A stretch of 64,000 bases of DNA from Sphingomonadaceae bacterium. GTDB lineage: Bacteria; Pseudomonadota; Alphaproteobacteria; Sphingomonadales; Sphingomonadaceae. Below the pieces are notes generated by a model, which had not been told where the DNA came from, made no database searches, and saw only the letters and a list, made by a program, of their open reading frames with translations. Position 1 is the first letter of the stretch; each line of letters opens with the position of its first letter. Of the stretch, positions 34,516 to 42,418 are shown piece by piece. The stretch is from positions 186,001 through 250,000 of the forward strand of contig JACKKZ010000003.1 of assembly GCA_024236195.1 (NCBI GenBank), written 5' to 3'. A program made the position numbers and the translations under genes.

Positions 34516-34525
34516 CAATCGATTG
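34516..34525. promoter_or_regulatory. LacI-type operator 1
   Basis: The perfect palindrome CAATCGATTG with a central CG, flanked as AACAATCGATTGCAA, lies 74 bases upstream of the receptor start and 99 bases upstream of lacI. The central CG is usual for LacI-family sites. Confidence 0.7.
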
Positions 34526-34538
34526 CAAGGCAAAATTA

Positions 34539-34548
34539 CAATCGATTG
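34539..34548. promoter_or_regulatory. LacI-type operator 2
   Basis: This is a second CAATCGATTG, flanked as TACAATCGATTGCAA, 23 bases from operator 1 centre to centre. Two turns of helix place both sites on nearly the same face. Confidence 0.7.
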
Positions 34549-34623
34549 CAATTTTGCCGGAATCAACTCCCATCGGCGAGGTTTTTGTTGCACTAATGTC
34601 ACTTCTCGGCGAGGCATGGCGAC

Positions 34624-35637
34624 ATGAGCGAAGAGCCCAAGGTCAGGAATATCAGCGATCTCGCCCGGATTGCGGGAGTTTCGGCGGGCACGGTTTCACG
34701 TGCGCTAGCCGATAGCGGACTTGTTAACGAAAAAACCCGCGCAATGATCAAGGCCCTCGCTCGTGAACACGACTTCCGGCCGAATATCATGGCGCGCAAC
34801 CTGCGCATCCAGAAGACCGGTGCCATCGGCGTGGTCATTCCACTTGGCCACGATACCGGCCAGCATATTTCCGATCCGTTCTTTATCACCATGCTTGGTC
34901 TGCTTGCAGATGCACTGACAGAACGCGGATACGACCTCATGTTGTCGCGAGTCATTCCGACCGACGAGGACTGGCTTGACCGATTCACTGACTCAGGGCG
35001 TGTTGACGGCATAATTGTCATTGGTCAGTCAGACCAGGCAGCGGCGCTCGACAAAGTCGCTATGCGCTATCGACCGCTTGTTGTCTGGGGCGGCCACCAG
35101 AAGGGGCAGGTTCACTGCTCCGTTGGCTCCGACAACGTCGCAGGTGGCGACCTTGCCACGACCCATTTGATTGAGCGCGGGTGCAGGAGAATTGCATTTT
35201 TCGGCGATCCTACCGCACGCGAACTCAAGCAACGCCTCGCAGGCTGTCGCGCGGCCTTGTCCAGGGCTGGTCTCGGCGATGATCCAAGAGTCTGCCCAGT
35301 CCACCTCGCAGCTGGGATCGATGATGCCAGCATCAGTCAGTTCCTTGCCGATGAACAGCAACGTCCTGACGGCATTGTCGCCGCATCGGATGTGATTGCG
35401 ATGACGACCCTGCGCGCTTTGTCGGAAATGGGAATCGCAGTTCCCGCTGACATTAAGGTAATCGGCTATGACAATCTTCCCATCGCGGAACATACCGTTC
35501 CCCGCCTTTCAACAGTCAAACAGGACTTGACCACAGGCGCAAACAACTTGGTGGAACTGCTGATGAGACGCATCGCAGGCGAGGACACAGGGTCGGTAGT
35601 CATGCCCCCCGAACTAGTCGTCAGGACCTCAACCTAG
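34624..35637 (+). CDS. LacI-family transcriptional regulator
   Basis: The 337-residue protein has an N-terminal LacI helix-turn-helix (ISDLARIAGVSAGTVSRALADS) and hinge (RPNIMARNLRIQKTGAIGVVIP), then a periplasmic-binding-protein-like effector domain with the typical GIVAASDVIAMTTLRAL and IKVIGYDNLPIAEHTVPRLSTV. The effector is probably a sugar (sucrose or fructose, inferred from neighbours). The palindromes at 34516, 34539 and 39140 are its likely targets, giving a local regulon of receptor, regulator and the transporter-GH68-fructokinase operon. It converges with the fructokinase gene, with the two stop codons overlapping. Confidence 0.93.
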   Translation: MSEEPKVRNISDLARIAGVSAGTVSRALADSGLVNEKTRAMIKALAREHDFRPNIMARNLRIQKTGAIGVVIPLGHDTGQHISDPFFITMLGLLADALTERGYDLMLSRVIPTDEDWLDRFTDSGRVDGIIVIGQSDQAAALDKVAMRYRPLVVWGGHQKGQVHCSVGSDNVAGGDLATTHLIERGCRRIAFFGDPTARELKQRLAGCRAALSRAGLGDDPRVCPVHLAAGIDDASISQFLADEQQRPDGIVAASDVIAMTTLRALSEMGIAVPADIKVIGYDNLPIAEHTVPRLSTVKQDLTTGANNLVELLMRRIAGEDTGSVVMPPELVVRTST

Positions 35638-36512
35638 CTGTCTTTGCCCGCGCTCATCGCCAGTGCAAGCGCACCGAGCAAACCGGATCGATCCCCCAGA
35701 CCGGGCAATGTCACGACTTCCTTGGCGCTGCTCGCGAAATAGCCGGCACCGAGCCCTGCCGCCATGTCTCGAACTCGGTGGATCAGTCCTGCAGTACCCA
35801 TGACCCCACCGCCAAGACTGATCTGTCCAGGCTCAAAAACCGCCTGCATTGAGACGACCAGCTGCGCCAGATAGTGTGCAATTATGTCATGCGCCTCATG
35901 GTCGGCAGGAAGGTCGGACAAAGATTTGCCCCACCGCGCGATTACAGCAGGACCGCTTGCAAGTCCTTCAAGGCAGTCGCCATGGAAAGGGCAGGTACCA
36001 GCGAACTTCAGATCATGGGGATGACGCGTCACACGGATATGCCCCATCTCCGGATGACTGAGTCCGCGAAGTGTCTTGCCCCCGATTACCGCGCCGCCGC
36101 CCACCCCGGTTCCGACAGTAAAATATAGAGAGGTACGATGTCCTTGTGCCGCACCCCAGAGGTATTCGGCGAGTGCTGCTGCGTTCACATCTGTATCGAG
36201 CCCAACCTGGCATTTGAGGCGCGCTTTCAACGGACCGACAAGGTCGGTGCCGCTCCAATGAGGCTTGGGAGTTTCGGTGATATGACCATATCGGGTTGAA
36301 GCCGGGTCCAGGTCGATTGGCCCGAAGCTGGCAACGCCCACTGCCGCCACCGGACCACGGGCCAAAAACCAGTCCACCATCGCCCTGATTGTCTCGTCAG
36401 GCGTTGTCGTCGGGATACGAACGGTTTCGCGAACGTCATCCTTGCCAGAGGCGATCCCAAGTACGAACTTGGTTCCACCAGCCTCGACCAGTCCGTAGAT
36501 CGGTTTTGTCAT
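35634..36512 (-). CDS. ROK-family fructokinase
   Basis: Phosphorylates fructose with ATP, 292 residues. The N-terminal ATP-binding block is YGLVEAGGTKFVLGIA; the ROK signature region is GVGGGAVIGGKTLRGLSHPEMGHI in blocks; the zinc motif is CPFHGDCLEG (Cys-x2-His-x2-Cys); and QISLGGGVMGTAGLIH is C-terminal. The zinc-containing form is typical of bacterial fructokinases (Mak/ScrK-like ROK). The start overlaps the GH68 stop by ATGA, so it is the last gene of an operon transporter-GH68-kinase. Confidence 0.92.
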   Translation of the reverse strand: MTKPIYGLVEAGGTKFVLGIASGKDDVRETVRIPTTTPDETIRAMVDWFLARGPVAAVGVASFGPIDLDPASTRYGHITETPKPHWSGTDLVGPLKARLKCQVGLDTDVNAAALAEYLWGAAQGHRTSLYFTVGTGVGGGAVIGGKTLRGLSHPEMGHIRVTRHPHDLKFAGTCPFHGDCLEGLASGPAVIARWGKSLSDLPADHEAHDIIAHYLAQLVVSMQAVFEPGQISLGGGVMGTAGLIHRVRDMAAGLGAGYFASSAKEVVTLPGLGDRSGLLGALALAMSAGKDS

Positions 36513-37687
36513 ATCGGCCTGATCGCGCTCTTGTCGCCGTCTAGCTGCAAGCGCAGACGCGGGGACGGCGTGCCACCGAACTGACTAGCCACGAGCTCCG
36601 GATGTTCTTCAAGGCTACGTCCTTCAAGACCCCAATTGTCGATGAAGCCGATGACTTCCAGGTTCTTCGTGACCCACCAGCTATAGCTCTGGAATGGCTC
36701 CGCTGCGGGATTGCAGGCGACAAGCCCCGTTCCGTTCATCGGGCGGTAGGGGCCAAACAGCGAATCCGCCACCATCCCGTACAGTCCGTTTGGACCGTTC
36801 GGCCCGTCTGGCGAAAACACCCGGCGCTGGGTCGACCAGAAAACATAGTAGCGTCCACCAACGAACCGCATGACGGGTCTTTCAAGCTCATTGTTGAGGC
36901 CGTCTGCGGAAATCAAGGGAGGAAGCAATTCCCAAGAGCTCAGGTCTGTTCGGCTCGCCTTGGCGATTCCGATGGCCCCATTGAAATCGCTCGCAGATTT
37001 CTTGAGCGACGCAGTGAAAAGCAGATAGGAGGTCCCGTCGGCCGGATCGCGGAAATGCGCTGGGTCGCGAAAAGCCTTGATGAAGCCCGGCTCGCCGTCG
37101 GCCTGCTGTGCAACGACATAGTTCAGATCATCGCTGATGATGTTCTCGAATGGTAACGCCCAGTCGCCTGCTCGGACTGAGCCGTTCTCCACGATCAAGC
37201 GACCTTCAACCTGGAATAGCCTCTGCTCGTAGCTCGGCTTGGCGTCGCCCTGCCGACCAGCTGCGGTGTAGAAGAGGATCAGCCTGCCGGTCGCTGGATC
37301 GTAGATGGTCGATCCGGCCCATTCGCGCGCGCCAGGGTTTAACCCTTCCGGAAGCAGGTCGCCCCAATCGCTCCATCCACGTTCATCAAAGCTGGCGAGG
37401 CGCAAACGTGCTACATGGTGGCGGTCGTCCGGATGCAGCGTTCTAGGCGCGGACATAATCACCCAGAGTTCCGCGCCATCGACACGCACGATATCACCAT
37501 CAACAGTTTCGATGGGCCAGAGATCCCACAGGTGCAAATGATCGATCGCAGGTCGGGCATCAGCTCGCCCGATCAGAGGTATCTCAGGCAACGGCTGGCT
37601 GCCAATCGCTGATACATGGTCGGCCTCCCAACGGCCTGATGCGAATTCCATGTGGCTGACTTCTATCACGCGGCTATGAGTTTTCAT
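36509..37687 (-). CDS. GH68-family fructosyltransferase/sucrose hydrolase
   Basis: The 392-residue five-bladed propeller enzyme acts on the fructosyl bond of sucrose. The GH68 triad is in context: nucleophile Asp55 in LHLWDLWPIE, transition-state stabiliser Asp208 in AFRDPAHFRDP, and acid/base Glu269 in NNELERPVMRF. Unlike most levansucrases it has no signal peptide that I can see, though some GH68 enzymes are exported without one. With an importer and a fructokinase in the same operon, intracellular cleavage of sucrose is the likely role. Levan or fructan synthesis cannot be excluded. An alternative start lies at 37651. Confidence 0.88.
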   Translation of the reverse strand: MKTHSRVIEVSHMEFASGRWEADHVSAIGSQPLPEIPLIGRADARPAIDHLHLWDLWPIETVDGDIVRVDGAELWVIMSAPRTLHPDDRHHVARLRLASFDERGWSDWGDLLPEGLNPGAREWAGSTIYDPATGRLILFYTAAGRQGDAKPSYEQRLFQVEGRLIVENGSVRAGDWALPFENIISDDLNYVVAQQADGEPGFIKAFRDPAHFRDPADGTSYLLFTASLKKSASDFNGAIGIAKASRTDLSSWELLPPLISADGLNNELERPVMRFVGGRYYVFWSTQRRVFSPDGPNGPNGLYGMVADSLFGPYRPMNGTGLVACNPAAEPFQSYSWWVTKNLEVIGFIDNWGLEGRSLEEHPELVASQFGGTPSPRLRLQLDGDKSAIRPI

Positions 37688-37733
37688 GGAGTTTTCGGCT
37701 CGATCTAAGACATGGATTTCGGAACGAAGGCTT

Positions 37734-37766
37734 CTGATCGAATCTTCTGCTGCGCGATTCGATCAG
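37734..37766 (-). promoter_or_regulatory. Intercistronic hairpin between transporter and GH68 genes
   Basis: An 11-bp perfect inverted repeat (CTGATCGAATC and GATTCGATCAG) with an 11-base loop covers the transporter stop codon and part of the 75-base gap. No T-run follows, so it is more likely an mRNA stability or processing hairpin than a terminator. Confidence 0.5.
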
Positions 37767-39097
37767 GAAGCGGATGCGATGACTTCAGTTGTGGCTCGGC
37801 CCTCCTTGATGCGATAGACGGCAATCGCAGCAAGGATCAGGCACACCCCTGACATGGTTATGATGTTGCGTGCATCACCGCCCAAGACTGGTTCGTAGAA
37901 AAAGCCGACGGTGAAAGCGAAAAGGAGCATCGGCGCAGTGATGAACATGTTGAAGATGCCCATGTAGACCCCTGTTCGCTCGGGCGGGATCGTATCCGCA
38001 AGGATGATATAGGGATTACCCATGATGCTGCCCCAGGCGAGGCCCACACCAACCGCGGCGACGAACAGCCAAGCCTTGTCACCGATTTGCGGGATTGCAA
38101 GCATCGCAATGCCGCCCACCACCAGCGCCAGAGCATGCAGACGGCCTGCACCTATCTTCCGTGCGTAGCGCGCCATTATCAGTGCCGAGAGGAATGCAAT
38201 CAGGTTGTAGAATGCGCCGATCTGGCCGTTGGTAAGCACCGCCGAGTTGTAAGCCGCTGTGTTCGCATCCGCTGTGCCATACACCGAACGGCTGATCGAA
38301 TTGGTGATGTAGTTCCAGTATCCCCACATTCCGTACCATTGAAAGAGGCTCATCAGCATGAGTCCCTTCATCGCTGCGGGCATTTCACGCATGGCCGAGA
38401 AGACTTCTCCGAAAGTGGAGGCAACAGTCTTCGGTTTCGCCGCAATCCGGGTTTTCTCTTCGTGAGTTAGCGGCAATTCCGGCACACGGGTGATCGACCA
38501 CAAGATCGTCGAGATTGAGAGGAATGCTCCGATCCAGAACGACACCAGCGTGAACGTAGGAATCTGACCCTCGCCCGCTGCTGCACGGCTCAATCCAAAC
38601 AGTGCCACGAGAATGGTCGGACTCAGATAGGCAAGAAATTGCGCGAGTCCGGTAAAGGCGCTCTGACTAAGAAAACCAAAGCTGCGCTGCTCGGGATTCA
38701 GCCTGTCGTTCACATAGGCACGATACGGCTCCATGGTCACATTGTTGCCGACGTCGAGAATCATCAGCAGCGAAAAGGCCATCACAATGCTGGCCGAAAG
38801 GGGCAGGAAAAACAGCCCAAAACAGCACAGGACTGCGCCGATAAGAAAGTAGGGGGTACGCCTGCCCCAACGCGAATTGGTCCGATCACTCATCGAGCCG
38901 ATAATGGGTTGGATTAGAAATCCGGTCAGAGGGCCCGCGATGCTCAGAAACGCGAAATTCTTTTCTTCCGCGCCGAGATAAGCCCAGATCGGCGCCATGT
39001 TCGCCTGCTGCAGCCCGAAGCTGAATTGCAGCCCGAGGAAGCCCAGATTCATCTGCAATATCTGCGCTACGCTCAGCCGTGGTTTTGCCGCTGCCAT
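37763..39097 (-). CDS. SLC45/sucrose-type MFS transporter
   Basis: The 444-residue inner-membrane symporter has about 12 hydrophobic segments. Family markers are the early SFGLQQANMAPIWAYLGA, SDRTNSRWGRRTPYFLIGA (RWGRRxP loop after TM3) and IMGNPYIILADTIPPERTGVYMGIFNMF. Related proteins import sucrose or maltose with protons in plants, animals and proteobacteria. It is the first gene of the operon with GH68 and fructokinase, with a LacI-type palindrome 43 bases upstream. Confidence 0.9.
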   Translation of the reverse strand: MAAAKPRLSVAQILQMNLGFLGLQFSFGLQQANMAPIWAYLGAEEKNFAFLSIAGPLTGFLIQPIIGSMSDRTNSRWGRRTPYFLIGAVLCCFGLFFLPLSASIVMAFSLLMILDVGNNVTMEPYRAYVNDRLNPEQRSFGFLSQSAFTGLAQFLAYLSPTILVALFGLSRAAAGEGQIPTFTLVSFWIGAFLSISTILWSITRVPELPLTHEEKTRIAAKPKTVASTFGEVFSAMREMPAAMKGLMLMSLFQWYGMWGYWNYITNSISRSVYGTADANTAAYNSAVLTNGQIGAFYNLIAFLSALIMARYARKIGAGRLHALALVVGGIAMLAIPQIGDKAWLFVAAVGVGLAWGSIMGNPYIILADTIPPERTGVYMGIFNMFITAPMLLFAFTVGFFYEPVLGGDARNIITMSGVCLILAAIAVYRIKEGRATTEVIASAS

Positions 39098-39139
39098 GTT
39101 CGCCTATCTCCCAACTCACAGGTCGCCTAATAGAAAATA

Positions 39140-39149
39140 CAATCGATTG
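39140..39149. promoter_or_regulatory. LacI-type operator 3
   Basis: A third CAATCGATTG, flanked as TACAATCGATTGCAAT, identical over 15 bases to operator 2, lies 43 bases upstream of the transporter start. Confidence 0.7.
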
Positions 39150-39741
39150 CAATAATGCATTTCTAACCGAACCTTGCCATCCATGGTCCACGAGTTTGCG
39201 ACCTCCGAATGTAGCATGTTCATGGAAGGATTCTGCGAAGCACCGGCACCGCAGCCAACTCACTTACGAGTGGCAACTTCGGAACTCGGATACAGCTATT
39301 CGCCCGAAGGCGGAATGTCAGATATCCCTACTCGCAATGTTAGAAGCCGACCTTCCGCAATCGGCCCAGCTTCAGCCATAATCCGCCGCGTGATTGGATG
39401 TCCGGTTTGAACGGACGGCATTGGAGCTAGGAACGACCGCTATGGCGAGCGTAAGCTGCCGATTGCTTTGCATGAAATTAGCAGGCACTGGCACCCGTGG
39501 GATTGATCGTGGGATCAGAGTTCATTCAAGTATAATATTCCGAGATTTCTCTGGCATTTAACCTTCCCCACTTGCAACCTCCGTCTCCGCCACCTCGCTT
39601 TTCCCAGACAATCCCTTAAAGTCCCCAAACCCTCAGAAATGCGGTGTTTTTTCGCTTTCCGCCATCCGCATTGCTCCCTATATGCTCACAAGCATCCAAC
39701 ACGGCGTGTGGGTCTCAATTTGGGCCTGAGAGGAACAAGCA
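39150..39741. other. Island right end and leader of a second integrase
   Basis: No gene was seen. The stretch contains the right attachment repeat (39578-39592). The sequence after it (GGCGTGTGGGTCTCAATTTG around 39700-39722) resembles the leader before the intact integrase (TGTGGGAGTGAG near 27728). Confidence 0.55.
39578..39592 (+). repeat. Attachment site, right copy
   Basis: An exact copy of CCTCCGTCTCCGCCA from the tRNA-Ser 3' end, with no tRNA body before it. Confidence 0.8.
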
Positions 39742-39847
39742 ATCGTCAAACTGACGGCGATGGGGGTCAAGAATCTGGCTGAACCGGGCCGCTATTCGGA
39801 CGGCGAAGGCCTGATCCTCAAACTATCCGGGAAAGGCAAAAGCAACT
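39742..39847 (+). pseudogene. N-terminal remnant of a second P4-type integrase
   Basis: The translation VKLTAMGVKNLAEPGRYSDG EGLILKL (to SNW) parallels the N-terminus of the intact integrase, KLTAARIRQLKEPGRYGDGDG (to HW). The codon at the expected start is ATC, not ATG. The similarity ends at about 39847, where coding for an acyl-CoA dehydrogenase begins in another frame. The remnant lies 150 bases from the right attachment repeat, the same arrangement as tRNA-Ser and the intact integrase. Confidence 0.75.
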
Positions 39848-40249
39848 GGGCTTGGCCGTGCCGCGATCAAACGCGCATCCACCTATGCGCAGGAACGCGT
39901 AGTCTTCGGGCGACCGATCGGGCAAAATCAGGGCATTCAGCACCCGCTGGCCAAGGCGTGGATGCAGAACGAAGCCGCCGCGCTGATGGTATTCAAGGCT
40001 GCGACCTTGTTCGACAAGGGCGAAGAATGCGGCGTGGAAGCCAATAGCGCCAAATATCTGGCGGCAGAGGCTGGTTACGAAGCCTGCCAGACCGCCGTCA
40101 TGTCGATGGGCGGCATGGGCTATGCGCAGGAATATCATGTGGAACGCTATTTGCGCGAAGTGCTGATCCCGCGTATCGCGCCGGTCAGCCCCCATCAGAT
40201 CATGAACTTCATCGCTGAAAAGGTGCTGGAGCTTCCGCGAAGCTACTAA
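39848..40249 (+). pseudogene. Acyl-CoA dehydrogenase, 5'-truncated
   Basis: About 133 codons of the C-terminal alpha-helical domain: GLGRAAIKRASTYAQERVVFG, RPIGQNQGIQHPLAKAW, MGGMGYAQEYHVERYLREV and the end VLELPRSY. The N-terminal and middle domains (substrate and FAD binding, catalytic base region upstream) are missing because the sequence switches to the integrase remnant at 39847. A full family member has about 380 residues. Without a start and two thirds of the fold it cannot be functional. It heads a CoA-ester gene cluster. Confidence 0.85.
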
Positions 40250-40279
40250 AAACCCTGCCCAAGGGACGAGGAAAGACAT

Positions 40280-41146
40280 ATGCAGATGCGCAGCTGGCTG
40301 TTCACACCCGGTGACAGCGAAAAGAAGATGACCAAGGCGCTGGGCGGCCCGGCGGATGTCATCCTGCTTGACCTTGAAGATGCCGTGGCGACCGAGAACA
40401 AGCCGCTCGCCCGGCAGATGGTGCATGATTTCCTGCAGGCCAACGCAGCAGACCGCTCACGCATCTGGGTGCGCGTAAACCCGCTCGATGGCGAGCATAC
40501 GCTGGATGACCTTGTCGCGATCATGCCCGCCGCGCCCGGCGGGATCATGCTGCCCAAGGTCTATGGCCGGGCAGATGTGGACCTGCTCGACAACTACCTG
40601 ACCGCATTCGAAGCTGCACACGGTATTGAGCGCGGCACGACACCGGTGATCGTGCTGGTCACGGAAACGGCAGAGGCCATGTTCCATACCGGCGATTACA
40701 AGGGCGCACCGCGGGTGATGGCGCTGACCTGGGGGGCAGAGGATCTCGCCGATTCCATCGGTGCCAGCAATAATCGCAACCCGGATGGGAGCTACAGCTT
40801 CACCTATGAGATGGCGCGCAGCTTCACTGTGCTGGGCGCTGCCACAGCGGGCGTTGCCGCTATCGAGACCATTTCTGGCGATTTCCGCGATCTGGAGGCC
40901 CTGCGCAAGCGGGCAGAGAAGGTGCGGCAGGATGGCTTTGTCGGCATGCTCGCCATTCACCCGGCGCAGGTCGATGTGATCAACGACGCCTTCAGCCCTT
41001 CGGAAGAAGAACTGGCCGAGGCGCGAGAGATCGTCGCGCTGTTCGCGGCCAATCCCGGTGTCGGCACGATTGGCTGGAAGGGCGGCATGCTGGACCGGCC
41101 TCACCTCTCCCGCGCGCAGCGGCTGCTGGCGCAGGCGGGCGAGTAA
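40280..41146 (+). CDS. HpcH/HpaI-type CoA-ester lyase (CitE-like)
   Basis: The 288-residue TIM-barrel lyase is of the CitE family, which cleaves 3-hydroxyacyl-CoA-type substrates such as malyl-CoA or citramalyl-CoA. Motifs: RSWLFTPGDSEKKMTKAL, ILLDLEDAVATENKP (Mg2+-binding acid), VRVNPLDGE, ALTWGAEDLADSIGAS and AIHPAQVDVINDAF. It lies 30 bases after the dehydrogenase remnant, and its stop overlaps the next start by 1 base. The exact substrate is not fixed by sequence. Confidence 0.88.
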   Translation: MQMRSWLFTPGDSEKKMTKALGGPADVILLDLEDAVATENKPLARQMVHDFLQANAADRSRIWVRVNPLDGEHTLDDLVAIMPAAPGGIMLPKVYGRADVDLLDNYLTAFEAAHGIERGTTPVIVLVTETAEAMFHTGDYKGAPRVMALTWGAEDLADSIGASNNRNPDGSYSFTYEMARSFTVLGAATAGVAAIETISGDFRDLEALRKRAEKVRQDGFVGMLAIHPAQVDVINDAFSPSEEELAEAREIVALFAANPGVGTIGWKGGMLDRPHLSRAQRLLAQAGE

Positions 41147-42417
41147 TGGGAGAGACGGTGACTGCCGCCGAGCTGGAGCTTGCGCGTTACCTGAAGGCTG
41201 GCGACGCCATTGTGATGGGGCAGGCCTGCGGCGAACCCTCCACGCTGGTCGAAGCGCTGGTGGCACAGGGCGCAAGCATTGGCAGGCTCAAGGCCTTTAT
41301 CGCGACCAGTTTTTCGCAAGCATTCCAGCCGGAAACCGCCAGCGCCTTTGCCCTCTCCAGCATGGGCTCGATCGGCACCCTGCGGGCAATGGTCAAAGCC
41401 AATGCGCTGGGCATCATCCCCTGCCATGTCAGCCAGGTCGGACCGCTGATCGAAGCGGGGATCATCCCTTGCGATGTCGCCATGATCCAGCTCAGCCCGC
41501 CGGACGAAAATGGCAATCACAGCTGCGGGCTGATCAGCGACTATGTGCGCGCCGCCGTGAGAAAGGCTCGCATCGTGATCGCCGAGATCAACAGCGCGGT
41601 GCCTTTCACCTATGGCGAGACGATCCACGCGTCGGAAATCGACGTCGCAGTCATCACCGACCGCGCGCCCGTGGAAGTCGCCGCGGCCCCCGTCAGTGAA
41701 ACAGACGCCGCGATTGCCCGCCATTGCGCGGACTTCATCGGCGATGGCTCCGTGATCCAGACCGGCGTGGGGGCCGTGCCTGACGCGATCCTGCGGCTGC
41801 TGGGCGACCGCAAGGATCTTGGCGTGCATTCAGGTATGCTGGGGGACGGACTGGCGGACCTCGTTGAAGCGGGCGTCATCACCAATGCCCGCAAGGAAGT
41901 AGACGCAGGCATCTCCATCAATGGCGCGCTGATCGGGACAAGGCGGCTTTATGACTTTGCGGACCGCAATAAAGAAATCCGCATGTGCGCCACCAGCTAC
42001 ACCCATGACGCCGCCGTGCTGGCGCAGCTGTCGCGGCTTGTGACAATCAATTCCGCGCTGGAAGTGGACCTGACCGGGCAAGTCAACGCAGAGGCATCCG
42101 GCAGCAATTATTTCGGTGGCACCGGGGGCCAGGTCGATTTCGTGCGCGCCGGGGCACGTTCACCGGGCGGCCATGCGATCATCGCCTTGTCCGCGACTGC
42201 CCGCAAAGGCACGCTGAGCAAGATCGTGACCGACGTCTCCGGCCCGGTTACAACGGCGCGCAGCGAAGTGGATGTGATCGTGACCGAATTCGGCGCAGCC
42301 CAGCTCAAGGGGCGCTCGCTCGCTGAACGGGCCAAGGCCATGGTCGCTATCGCCCATCCGGACTTCCGCGAGGAACTGGACCGCGCCGCCCAGCAAATTG
42401 CCCAACGGGGATTCTGA
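41146..42417 (+). CDS. Acetyl-CoA hydrolase/transferase family CoA-transferase
   Basis: The 423-residue class I CoA-transferase is of the 4-hydroxybutyrate/acetate CoA-transferase type. Motifs: the glycine-rich VIQTGVGAVPDAILRLLGDR, LGVHSGMLGDGLADLVEAG and the catalytic glutamate in SALEVDLTGQVNAEASG, followed by GTGGQVDFVRAGARSPGG. It overlaps the lyase by 1 base and is followed after 1 base by a crotonase. CoA-transferase, hydratase and CitE-like lyase together resemble pathways for branched dicarboxylates such as itaconate; this is inference. Confidence 0.9.
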   Translation: MGETVTAAELELARYLKAGDAIVMGQACGEPSTLVEALVAQGASIGRLKAFIATSFSQAFQPETASAFALSSMGSIGTLRAMVKANALGIIPCHVSQVGPLIEAGIIPCDVAMIQLSPPDENGNHSCGLISDYVRAAVRKARIVIAEINSAVPFTYGETIHASEIDVAVITDRAPVEVAAAPVSETDAAIARHCADFIGDGSVIQTGVGAVPDAILRLLGDRKDLGVHSGMLGDGLADLVEAGVITNARKEVDAGISINGALIGTRRLYDFADRNKEIRMCATSYTHDAAVLAQLSRLVTINSALEVDLTGQVNAEASGSNYFGGTGGQVDFVRAGARSPGGHAIIALSATARKGTLSKIVTDVSGPVTTARSEVDVIVTEFGAAQLKGRSLAERAKAMVAIAHPDFREELDRAAQQIAQRGF

Positions 42418-42418
42418 T

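Larger units (their letters stand above)
27574..39592. mobile_element. Integrated genomic island at tRNA-Ser, about 12 kb
   Basis: The island is bounded by 15-bp direct repeats of the tRNA-Ser 3' end and starts with a tyrosine integrase. Contents in order: integrase, a palindrome-rich stretch with a ribbon-helix-helix-like gene, a decayed stretch, a tryptophan-halogenase-like gene, TonB-dependent receptor, LacI regulator, fructokinase, GH68 enzyme and SLC45-type transporter. No relaxase, phage structural gene or transfer system is visible, so the element is not self-mobile as seen. The cargo looks like a carbohydrate-use locus. Confidence 0.82.
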
